64,000 nucleotides of DNA from Bin94 sp965215535 (GTDB lineage Bacteria > Gemmatimonadota > Gemmatimonadetes > Longimicrobiales > Gaopeijiaceae), in contig OZ244063.1 in the NCBI GenBank assembly GCA_965215535.1, positions 62,001-126,000 of the forward strand, read 5' to 3'. This document shows, piece after piece, positions 1 to 8,226 of this stretch; positions within the stretch are counted from its first letter, which is position 1, and each line of letters opens with the position of its first letter. The position numbers and the translations under genes are program-made. The notes below the pieces were generated by a model. That model was not told the origin of the DNA and ran no database searches. It saw only the letters and a list, made by a program, of their open reading frames with translations.

Positions 1-935
1 ATGCGCGTCGAGGCCGAAGAGGGTTCCGGTGGCCGGAGCCGCCGGGTCCATGGGCGCGGGGTTCTCGACATGAAGGGGCCCCTGGTGGCGGGGCTGACGG
101 GGGTGCGCGCGGTTCTTGCGGCCGGGGTTCCGCTCGCCGGCAGGGTGCTGGTGCAGTCGGTGATTGCCGAAGAGGACGGGGGACTGGGAACGCTGGCGAC
201 GGTGCTGCGCGGCCATACCGGCGATGGCGCCATCGTTCTGGAGCCGACCGGCCTGAGGGTGGCAACGGCCCAGGCGGGGGCGCTCAACTTTAGGCTGAAG
301 ATTCCGGGGCGCGCGGCGCATGGGGCTCTGCGCTACGAGGGCGTCAGCGCGATCGACAACTTCATTGCGGTCTACCGCGATCTGATGGAGTTCGAGGCCG
401 AGCGCGCGCGTGCGATGCCCGACCCGCGGCTGATGGACCTCCAGGTGCCCTATCCGATCTCGGTGGGGACGGTTGAGGGGGGCGAGTGGGCGTCGTCGGT
501 GGCCGGGAGCGTGCGCGCCGAGGGGCGCTTCGGGGTGGCGGTCGGAGAGGATGTGGGTGCGGCGCGGCGCGACTTCGAGGCGCGGGTGGCGGAGCTCTGC
601 GCCCGGCACGATTTCCTGCAGGGCGATCCCGCGCGGGTGGAGTGGTGGGGGGGGGGCAGTTCGCGTCCTGCGAGAGCTCCGCCGAGGAAGCGGTGGCGGT
701 AGCGGCGGCGAGTGCGGTGCGGACCCTCGGCCTGGGCGACGGCGCGGCGATCGGCGTTCCCTACGGATCTGATCTGCGTCACCTGGTGAACGCGGGCCGC
801 ACTCCGGGCATTCTCTGCGGTCCGGGCGAGATCAGGGGGGCGCATGTCGAGAACGAATCGATCTCCGTACGCGAACTCCTCGATGGCGCCCGGATGGTGG
901 CGCTTGCAATGATGCGCTTTCTGGCTCCGTCCTGA
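1..935 (+). CDS. M20-family metallopeptidase (ArgE/DapE-like), 5' truncated and frameshifted
   Basis: The window opens inside this gene, so the N-terminal metal-binding His and its surroundings are missing. The visible part has GRGVLDMKG, which carries a metal-ligand Asp, then IAEEDGG with the catalytic and ligand Glu pair, and a lid domain containing GRAAHGAL. These are M20 features (zinc hydrolases such as acetylornithine deacetylase or succinyl-diaminopimelate desuccinylase), but the exact substrate cannot be read. Frame 1 carries the protein to a run of ten G at 647-656. The continuation (GQFASCES onward, ending MRFLAPS) is in frame 3 and stops at 933-935. One missing G, or two extra, would restore a single protein. 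This may be a homopolymer sequencing error, a phase-variable tract or a real mutation. The gene converges on nudC. Confidence 0.75.
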
Positions 936-1111
936 TGGGAATCGGGGCATCCTGGCCGGCAAGGCTCGCGGGATCTGTCGAGTATGCTCTGCGGAGGGGA
1001 GGGCGAAGCGCCGCGCTGGAGAAGGCCGGGGTGACGCTCTTGTCGCTTGGCGGGTAGGTTGGAGAAGAGGATGAGGGTGCCGTAGGGGTACGGTCTGGGT
1101 GCCGCCCGGCG

Positions 1112-1915
1112 TTATCTCGCCGGCGTCCAGGTGGTCAGCGTTGCCGGATCTCGTCCGCACCGGCACACGAAGTCGTCGATCAGCGCCCGGGCGATGCTGT
1201 ATGCGGGGGGGACCGGCGGAAGCGCATCGGCCCCGAACCACCCCACATCCTCGAGCTCGTTGTCGCCTGTCGAGAGAGCACCCTCTTCGCCCCCGGCCCT
1301 GAATCCCACCATCAGGGAGTCGGGGAAGGGCCAGGGCTGACTGCCGAAGTAATGGACGTTGCGCACCCGAATGCCCGCTTCCTCCTCGATTTCGCGCGCG
1401 ACGGCCTCTTCCAGGCTTTCGCCCGGCTCGACGAAGCCCGCAAGCACCGAGTAGCCGCCCCGAGGATGGTGGCGCGACCGGCCCAGGAGGATCTTCCCGT
1501 CGCGCGTCACCTGTACGATCACGGCGGGCGAGATCTTCGGGAAGGTCAGGTGGCCGCACTCGGGGTCGGGGCAGCGCAGAGCGGAGTGGGCCGGCGAATC
1601 CACGGTCGGGGCGCCACAGCGACCGCAGAAGCGCGAGGTGCGCCGCCAGTGGACCAGGTGCGCGGCCCTCAGCGCGAGACCCAGCCAGGGTTCGGCGAGG
1701 AGTGCACAGAGCGCGCGCAGCGAAAGGGTCTCCACCCCCGGCGGCGGACTCCAGCGATCATCTGCAGCGGCCGCCATTGCCACCGACCCGCCCGCCCGCA
1801 CCTCGAACCAGTCCTCTGCGCCGGCCTGCCAGCACCGCACCTCGTTCAGGGAGGGAAGAGCGGCGGAACCGGCGGTCAGCGCAATCCGGCTACCCCTGAA
1901 AAGACATGCGTTCAT
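1112..1915 (-). CDS. nudC: NAD+ diphosphatase NudC
   Basis: This 267-residue protein has the full NudC layout. An N-terminal domain is followed by a zinc ribbon with Cys97, Cys100, Cys115 and Cys120, then a Nudix box at about residues 160-182 (GFVEPGESLEEAVAREIEEE). After it comes SQPWPFPDSLM at 192-202, the motif that marks the NADH pyrophosphatase subgroup. The family hydrolyses NAD(H) to NMN(H) and AMP and removes NAD caps from RNA in the cytoplasm. It stands alone, convergent with the M20 gene and downstream of the LRR protease on the same strand. The start is the first ATG; the length is normal for the family. Confidence 0.93.
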   Translation of the reverse strand: MNACLFRGSRIALTAGSAALPSLNEVRCWQAGAEDWFEVRAGGSVAMAAAADDRWSPPPGVETLSLRALCALLAEPWLGLALRAAHLVHWRRTSRFCGRCGAPTVDSPAHSALRCPDPECGHLTFPKISPAVIVQVTRDGKILLGRSRHHPRGGYSVLAGFVEPGESLEEAVAREIEEEAGIRVRNVHYFGSQPWPFPDSLMVGFRAGGEEGALSTGDNELEDVGWFGADALPPVPPAYSIARALIDDFVCRCGRDPATLTTWTPAR

Positions 1916-2043
1916 GGTTGTCCACGATCATGCGACAACGGACTTGCGGCGCGCACCCGGCATGATTCACCGATTGCGGGCAGCCCGCAGTTCACGCTTG
2001 GGGGGTGTGTAGGGAACTTTGCTGGGTGCTGCGCGAAAGCGGG

Positions 2044-2059
2044 AAAAACCGGACCGGTT
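2044..2059 (-). terminator. Possible weak terminator after the LRR-protease gene
   Basis: About 50 bases past the stop of the LRR-protease gene, the transcript would contain AACCG-GUC-CGGUU followed by three more U. The stem is only 5 bp, so intrinsic termination is possible but weak. It also lies between two genes on the same strand (the LRR gene and nudC). Confidence 0.3.
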
Positions 2060-2109
2060 GGCGGGAAGGTTCCTGCTCCTCGGGACCCATCCCTGGGCGG
2101 GCGACCCGG

Positions 2110-5100
2110 TTAGCGCCGCCACTCGGCCGCCGCCGGAATCCCCCGGCTTGTATTGACATCGAGGGCGAGTCCGGCGAGGGGGCCGGGCATGGCGTCGGCC
2201 TGCATGGGCTCGCCCCGCAGAATGGCGCGCACCGTTCCGGTTCTGTCGCGATAGATCGACATGGGGCGGGCGGTGGAGCCATCCACCCTGGCCCGGCCCG
2301 CCGGGCCCGACAGCGTAATACTGGCCAGATTTTCCCAGCCAGGCCGAACGGGGAGGGTATAGACGAACCCGCCCATTTCGTCTCCCGCGTCCATAACCTC
2401 CGGCATCGCGAACGAATGCGAAAAGAGCACCCGACCTTCTGCATTTCGCCCTTCGAGGGTGTACGGTCCGGGTTCCTCGGGAAGCGACGGGGACGCATCG
2501 ACCACGAATGCCGGGTCAAGGTGCACGCCCGCAGAATCAACGCCGCCCCACAGCAACAGGGCGCGGACGGGCGCGGCGGTCTCTTCCCTGTGCGCACGAT
2601 GCCGGATTGCATTGCTGAAATGGTATTCGCTGATCCATGTTCTATTGTCGCAGTACCCCATGATATCGGGCTGAAAAGGATGGGTCAGGTTGCCATTCGT
2701 AAAATCGTATCCCCACGCGCCGCTTCGGCCTCGCCGATAGGGAAAGTCAGGATCTCCCCCAACGTTGCAGGGAGCATGAGACAGCGACAGATTGTGGCCC
2801 AGTTCATGGGCCATGGTAACGGGGTCGAGGATCGACATGCTGGTATAGCCGGGGACAAAGGCAACGCCAAGCAGGCCGTAACGCCTTGGCTCAATTGTGC
2901 CCATCCAATAGCTTCGGCCTCCCTCCATAAGCCGAATGGCGCGCAACTCGTAAAGGCGGTCATAGCCATATTCATCATCGGTCCAGACGGGGTCATGGGC
3001 CGTTACGGTCCATTTGTGGGCTGGGAGAACCGCGCGCATCTTTGCCAGCAGTTCATGTTCTTCCGGATCGGCTGCGATTTTTACAACCGGAGCAAGAACC
3101 GACGAGTCCGGATTTTCCGTCAACAGGAAGGGAACCATCGTCATTTCCATGACCGGCAAGTCGTGGATATCCAGGGTTGTGCGCCCCTCGGCCGGCACCC
3201 TTTGGGAGACCCCCAGCGCAGGGTCCAGCAATCCCTCCGGATCGATCTCCACAACCATCTCCACCCCGGGTCGCAGCACTGCACCCGGAACCTTGCCATT
3301 CGCGGACAGGGCAAGGTTACCCTCGTCAAGTTCCGCAGGCAGCGGGCCGGGTGTGCTCGGAATCTCCACCGTCCACACCAACTCGCCGGACGGGTCGTAG
3401 AACAATCCCCGAACGAAAGGCACCGGAACGGAAGTTCCTTCGGGTGCTGTTGGGAACACCCGCAACAACGCATTCCGGCCAGCGATGAGCGGCACTGGAT
3501 AGTGCAGCGATTGTACCGCCTGTACAAGGTAGGCTATATCCGTTGAACATTGTTGCACCCGGTAGTGTATGATTGTTTCTCGCAACAGTTGAAAGGCAAG
3601 GTTTGTCGGAGTACAAAGCCCTGTGTTTATGGCAGTCAGCCGGGTAAGCGGCAATGCCGTAATGCTGTTCGGCAGCGATCCCGACAAGCCTTCGTTGTCG
3701 GAAAGTTTCAGAGATCTTAAATTTATTAAACGCCCAAGCCTATAAGGGAGTTCACCTGTCAGAAAATTCAGGTTCAGGTGTAGTTCATTTAACCGAAACA
3801 GATCTCCCAACTCCGAGGGGATCGGACCCGAGAGGGTGTTGTCGTCCAGAGCGAGATATCGTAAAGAAATTAAATCCCCGAAGCTGGAAGGGATCGAACC
3901 AGAAAGATTGTTGCTGTTAAGCCGCAGCCATTGCAGCCGGGACAGCTTCCCGAGATTGACAGGGATTGTGCCCGTAAGGTTGTTATTGCTCAAGTCAATG
4001 CCATACAATAGAGAAATATTCCCGAGCAGCGGGGGTATCGGGCCCGTAAGATTGTTATCGCCCAAATCGATTCGTCTTAGCCGGGACAGGTTCCCGAGTT
4101 TGGGCGGGATAGGGCCTGTAATCTTGTTACCGCTCAAATCGATTTGTTCCAGTCGGGACAGCTTGCCGAACTCCGGGGGAATCGATCCCGAAAGATTGTT
4201 GTAGGACAGGTCGATTTGTTCCAGCCAGGACAGCTTGCCGAGCTCCGGGGGGATCGGACCCGAAAGATTGTAGGTGAAGCGCATCGAGAGCGTTTCCAGC
4301 GCGGACAGGTTCCCGAGTTCGGGAGGAATTGACCCCGTTAGTCGGATAATAGAGAGATTAAGGTCAGTGAGCGCGGAGAGATTCCCGAGCTCGGGGGGGA
4401 TCGGGCCCGTAAGGTTGCGATTACTGGACAGGTTGAGGGTTTCCAGCCGGGACAGATTTCCCAGCGCCGGGGGGATCGGGCCCGCAAGCCCCGCAGCGGA
4501 TATCCATTGTCGAGCTTCGCGATCATACCTCTGGCCAAGATCAAGCCCTACCACCCACCCCTCCTCATCCACCTCCACCCCATACCAATCCCCCAGCGGC
4601 GCATCGGTCAGCCAGTTGTCGTTGTGGGTCCAGTTCGGGCCGTCCGTCGCCTCGTACAGCGCGACCAGCGCCGCACGGTCGGGAAGAGGTGGGCATATCG
4701 CGTCCGTTCCCTCGACCATGGGGATCGCTGCAAGCCAGTCCTGTAACTCTTTGGGGCTGCACAATCCGGTACCCGCAAAACGAAATGTTTCCAGCTCATG
4801 ACCGTTCAGATCTAAAGGCAAGCGCCCCTGAATGCCCGGATTGTCCGAGATATCAAGCACCTTCAACTCCGTCAGATCGGCAATAGAACCGGGTAGCTGC
4901 CCTTTCAGGTTATTCGCCGGAAGTTCAATGCCCACGACCCGTTCTAAGGAATCGGCGGCGATTCCATACCACTCTGAAAGAGCCACGTCGCTCAGCCAGC
5001 CATCGGACCGACTCCACTGGGCTCCATCCATGGCTTTGTACATCTTCTCCAGAGCTGCCCTGTCCGCATCGCCACAGAGGGGTACCGGTGATGATAGCTG

Positions 5101-6093
5101 TCTCCGCCACCGATCAAATGCATCCGTCCTCGGCACGCACAGATCGGTGTTTTCAATCCACAGCGTACCTAGAGCGGAGAGCTTGAGAAACGATACGGGG
5201 ATCGGTCCTGAAAGATCGTTGCCGCCCAGTCGGAGGACTCTCAACGCGGACAAGTTCCCCAGTTCCGGCGGAATCGGGCCCGTCAGGCGGTTGTATTGCA
5301 GCCCGAGATAATTCAGCGCGGCCAGATTTTCCAACTCGAGCGGAATCGGGCCGGTTAGGGCATTGTGGGCCAGCCAGAGTGTTCGCATCTGGAATAACTG
5401 CCCCAGTTCAGTAGGGATTGGCCCCGTTAAGCTGTTGTGGTACAGATCGAGAGTTTGCAACTCCGCCAGATTCCCGAACTCCGGGGGGATTATGCCCGTA
5501 AGATTGTTTCGGTCTAGCGAGAGGTATTTTAACGTGAATAACTGCCCCAGTTGTGGGGGAATCGAGCCCGAAAGATCATTGGCGGATAGCCGGAGCCTTT
5601 CCAGCGCGGGTAGCTGTCCCAACTCGGGCGGAAGCGAGTCCGTCAGGGTGTTATTGGCAAGATCAAGCGTTTGCAACGCGGACAGGTTCCCCAGCTCCGA
5701 TGGAATCGAACCCGTAAGGGCGTTGTGATACAGCACGAGCCTTCGCAGCGCGGACAGTTGCCCCAGCTCCGGGGGAATTTCGCCGGATAGCCCATGTGGA
5801 ACCCATCGCCGGAGTTCATCATCAAATTTCCCCCCAAGATCAAGCCCTACAACCCGCCCACTGGCATCCACCTCCACCCCATACCAATCCCCCAGCGGCG
5901 CATCGGTCATCCAGTTCTCATTATGGGTCCAGTTCGGGCCGTCCGTCGCCTCGTACAGCGCGACCAGCGCCGCACGGTCCGCGTTTGCAGAGGCCGAAAC
6001 CGCAGCCACCGGCAATGGCGGGGCGGTGGGCTCGATCACCTCTTCGCAGGCGGCCAGAAAGAGTAGTGACAGGAAGAGCAGGCGGCGGATCAT
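2110..6093 (-). CDS. Leucine-rich-repeat lipoprotein with C-terminal metzincin-like protease domain
   Basis: This is a 1327-residue predicted secreted lipoprotein. The ATG at 6093 gives a classic signal (MIRRLLFLSLLFLAAC) with lipobox LAAC; a longer reading frame adds only unrelated residues. Three cap modules of the type DRAALVALYEATDGPNW begin near residues 38, 342 and 471. Each introduces a block, and the first and third are followed by long arrays of LxxLxxLxLxxNxLxGxIPxxLGxL repeats resembling plant-type LRRs. From about residue 861 the protein changes to a non-repeat region holding HELGHNLSLSH (His1096, Glu1097, His1100, His1106), a metzincin-like zinc site with Ser in place of the usual Gly, and DIMGY further on as a possible Met-turn. 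A surface protease that recognises proteins or glycans through its LRRs is an inference. The LRR modules are common in Gemmatimonadota. Confidence 0.85.
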   Translation of the reverse strand: MIRRLLFLSLLFLAACEEVIEPTAPPLPVAAVSASANADRAALVALYEATDGPNWTHNENWMTDAPLGDWYGVEVDASGRVVGLDLGGKFDDELRRWVPHGLSGEIPPELGQLSALRRLVLYHNALTGSIPSELGNLSALQTLDLANNTLTDSLPPELGQLPALERLRLSANDLSGSIPPQLGQLFTLKYLSLDRNNLTGIIPPEFGNLAELQTLDLYHNSLTGPIPTELGQLFQMRTLWLAHNALTGPIPLELENLAALNYLGLQYNRLTGPIPPELGNLSALRVLRLGGNDLSGPIPVSFLKLSALGTLWIENTDLCVPRTDAFDRWRRQLSSPVPLCGDADRAALEKMYKAMDGAQWSRSDGWLSDVALSEWYGIAADSLERVVGIELPANNLKGQLPGSIADLTELKVLDISDNPGIQGRLPLDLNGHELETFRFAGTGLCSPKELQDWLAAIPMVEGTDAICPPLPDRAALVALYEATDGPNWTHNDNWLTDAPLGDWYGVEVDEEGWVVGLDLGQRYDREARQWISAAGLAGPIPPALGNLSRLETLNLSSNRNLTGPIPPELGNLSALTDLNLSIIRLTGSIPPELGNLSALETLSMRFTYNLSGPIPPELGKLSWLEQIDLSYNNLSGSIPPEFGKLSRLEQIDLSGNKITGPIPPKLGNLSRLRRIDLGDNNLTGPIPPLLGNISLLYGIDLSNNNLTGTIPVNLGKLSRLQWLRLNSNNLSGSIPSSFGDLISLRYLALDDNTLSGPIPSELGDLFRLNELHLNLNFLTGELPYRLGRLINLRSLKLSDNEGLSGSLPNSITALPLTRLTAINTGLCTPTNLAFQLLRETIIHYRVQQCSTDIAYLVQAVQSLHYPVPLIAGRNALLRVFPTAPEGTSVPVPFVRGLFYDPSGELVWTVEIPSTPGPLPAELDEGNLALSANGKVPGAVLRPGVEMVVEIDPEGLLDPALGVSQRVPAEGRTTLDIHDLPVMEMTMVPFLLTENPDSSVLAPVVKIAADPEEHELLAKMRAVLPAHKWTVTAHDPVWTDDEYGYDRLYELRAIRLMEGGRSYWMGTIEPRRYGLLGVAFVPGYTSMSILDPVTMAHELGHNLSLSHAPCNVGGDPDFPYRRGRSGAWGYDFTNGNLTHPFQPDIMGYCDNRTWISEYHFSNAIRHRAHREETAAPVRALLLWGGVDSAGVHLDPAFVVDASPSLPEEPGPYTLEGRNAEGRVLFSHSFAMPEVMDAGDEMGGFVYTLPVRPGWENLASITLSGPAGRARVDGSTARPMSIYRDRTGTVRAILRGEPMQADAMPGPLAGLALDVNTSRGIPAAAEWRR

Positions 6094-6681
6094 TGGGGAA
6101 TCCCGGGCAGTGGTGAAGTGGTGCGGGCCGGAACATTTATCCGATGCGGATCGGACGGAACATGCATGCAACGTGCAAGTCTGCCATTGTACAGCCGTGC
6201 CCGCCTGGTACGCCAGCCCCCCGGCCCGGAGGAAAAACCCGGCGAAGGCATCATAGCGGATCGGCTATCCATGGACAGCTTCCCTTCGAGAAGCGCCGGA
6301 TGCGCGTGGTTCACTCTCGAAGTCGGGGACGTCGAAATCGATCCCGGCCCGGATGGACGAAGGGCGCGAGGAGGGAAGCAGGCAAGCGGTCACGCCCGGA
6401 CGGCCGTCGGCGACCGTGGTCACCGTGGGGGTCAACGAACTGCTCGGCAGTGGCGCGTGGAGACCCCGACCGGGGCATCCGAATGGCGACCGGGGATATC
6501 CCGACCGCCGCGTCAAATGCGACAAGGCACCCCACGCATCTGTTCATGTTTCCTAACCCTGTCTATTCTCCATCAGCCCGATGGATCATCCCTGAGCGCG
6601 CGGGCAATGCCGCCTGACTGCCCGGTCGATGCGTTTCACAGCCCTGACTGCCCGCCGCTGCCCTCTCCCACCCCGCTGCCG
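6094..6681. other. Intergenic region between LRR protease and sulfur-type oxidoreductase operon
   Basis: This 588-base stretch separates divergent genes and must hold both promoters. Reading frames inside it on both strands look like GC-rich noise, with Arg/Gly/Pro-rich translations and no recognisable motif. An in-frame ATG at 6607 could extend the downstream ferredoxin/NrfD protein by 25 proline-rich residues. I see no RNA gene or clear repeat. Confidence 0.5.
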
Positions 6682-8226
6682 ATGCCCACCACCTCCGAAG
6701 CGCCCGCCTCCCCTCGCAGACCCGCCTGGGCCAAGGTCGTCGATCAGACCCGGTGCATTGGCTGTCACGCCTGTACCACGGCCTGCAAGTCCGAGAACGA
6801 AGTCCCCCTCTCGGTGACGCGAACCTATGTGAAGTATGTCGACACGGGCGTCTTTCCCCAGGCCAGGCGCTCCTTTCAGGTCACCCGCTGCAACCAGTGC
6901 GAGTTTGCGCCCTGCGTGACCGCCTGTCCGACTGCGGCGATGTACCGACGGCCCGACGGGATCGTCGATTTCGACAAGAGCGCCTGCATTGGCTGCAAGG
7001 CGTGCATCGCGGCCTGTCCCTACGACGCGATCTTTATCAACCCCGAGGATCGCTCGGCCGAGAAGTGCAACTTCTGCGCGCACCGGCTCGATATCGGGCT
7101 GGAGCCGGCCTGCGTGGTCGTCTGTCCGACCGAGGCGCTTCTGGTGGGAGACATGAACGACCCGGCTTCGCGCGTGGCCCGCATTGTGAATCGCGATGCG
7201 GTTGCGGTGCGGCGCCCCGAGAAGGAGACGCGGCCGAAGCTCTACTACCGGGGGGCCGATCAGGCGACGCTGGATCCGCTTGCGGCGGCGCGGCCGGAGG
7301 GGGGACTCTTCATGTGGAGCGAGCAGGGCGATCTGAAGCACGGGGTGACCTCGGGGCATCCGGGACCGCACAACTCATCGGCGGCCGCACTGCTCAGCTA
7401 CGACATTCCGCACCGCGCTCCCTGGGATTTTCGGGTTTCGCTCTATACCTGGACCAAGTCGATCGCCGCCGGGGCGTACCTGATTCCCTTCATTCTCCTT
7501 GCCGCCGGCCGGATTGCGCCCGCGAACCCGCTCTGGCTGTGGGGCGCGCCGATCCTGGCCCTGCTCTTTCTGGGGCTGACGGGCGCGGTTCTGATCTGGG
7601 ATCTGGAGCACCCCGCCCGCTTCCACCTCATCTTTCGGCGACCGCAGTGGCGAAGCTGGCTGGTGCGGGGCGGCTTCATTCTGGGAGGCTACGGGGCGCT
7701 GCTTGCGGCCCACCTGGCGCTGGCATGGAGCGGCACGGCTCCTCCGCTCTGGCTCGGTTCCGTCGGCGCTCTCCTTGCGGTGCTGACCGCCATCTATACC
7801 GCCTTCCTCTTCGGGCAGGCCAAGGCGCGCGACATGTGGCAGAATCCCCTCCTGCCGGTACACTTTCTGGTGCAGGCGCTGGTCGCGGGGAGCGCTGCGG
7901 TCGCTCTGGTTGCGCAAGGTGCGCGCGGCCCCGCGCTTGTCCTCTTTGCCCTGGCGAGCGCCGCCCACGCCCTCATGATTCTCGGCGAGGTTCTGATGCC
8001 CCCTGCCACCGCGCACGCCCGTCTGGCCGAACGCGAGCTGACCCACGGCCGCTACCGGCACGGCTTCCGCATCGGGCTCTCGGGCGCGCTGATCGGAGCG
8101 GTCGCGCCCTGGCTTGCGGCCATCGCCCCGGCTCTGGCTCTCGGCGCGGTCTCGTTCGGTCTCCTGACGCTGCTGGCCTGGGAACATGCGCACGTGCAGG
8201 CGGCCCAATCGGTGCCCCTCGCATGA
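6682..8226 (+). CDS. Fused 4Fe-4S ferredoxin / NrfD-PsrC membrane anchor subunit
   Basis: This single chain joins two subunits that are usually separate. The first part is a ferredoxin of the DmsB/PsrB/SoeB type with four Cys clusters: CIGCHACTTACK, CNQCEFAPCVTACP, CIGCKACIAACP and CNFCAHRL with CVVVCP. The second part, from about YDIPHRAPWDFRVSLYTWTK on, is an NrfD/PsrC/DmsC-like membrane domain with roughly eight hydrophobic segments. It would move electrons between the molybdenum subunit and the quinone pool. The ATG at 6682 puts the first Cys at residue 25, as is usual; 6607 is an in-frame alternative, and neither start has a good ribosome site. The stop overlaps the next gene's start (ATGA). 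Confidence 0.88.
   Translation: MPTTSEAPASPRRPAWAKVVDQTRCIGCHACTTACKSENEVPLSVTRTYVKYVDTGVFPQARRSFQVTRCNQCEFAPCVTACPTAAMYRRPDGIVDFDKSACIGCKACIAACPYDAIFINPEDRSAEKCNFCAHRLDIGLEPACVVVCPTEALLVGDMNDPASRVARIVNRDAVAVRRPEKETRPKLYYRGADQATLDPLAAARPEGGLFMWSEQGDLKHGVTSGHPGPHNSSAAALLSYDIPHRAPWDFRVSLYTWTKSIAAGAYLIPFILLAAGRIAPANPLWLWGAPILALLFLGLTGAVLIWDLEHPARFHLIFRRPQWRSWLVRGGFILGGYGALLAAHLALAWSGTAPPLWLGSVGALLAVLTAIYTAFLFGQAKARDMWQNPLLPVHFLVQALVAGSAAVALVAQGARGPALVLFALASAAHALMILGEVLMPPATAHARLAERELTHGRYRHGFRIGLSGALIGAVAPWLAAIAPALALGAVSFGLLTLLAWEHAHVQAAQSVPLA

Noticed and set aside
6144..6617. Possible small gene in the 6.1-6.6 kb gap
   Set aside because: The translation is Arg/Gly/Pro-rich without motif, signal peptide or ribosome site. 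It looks like random GC-rich sequence.
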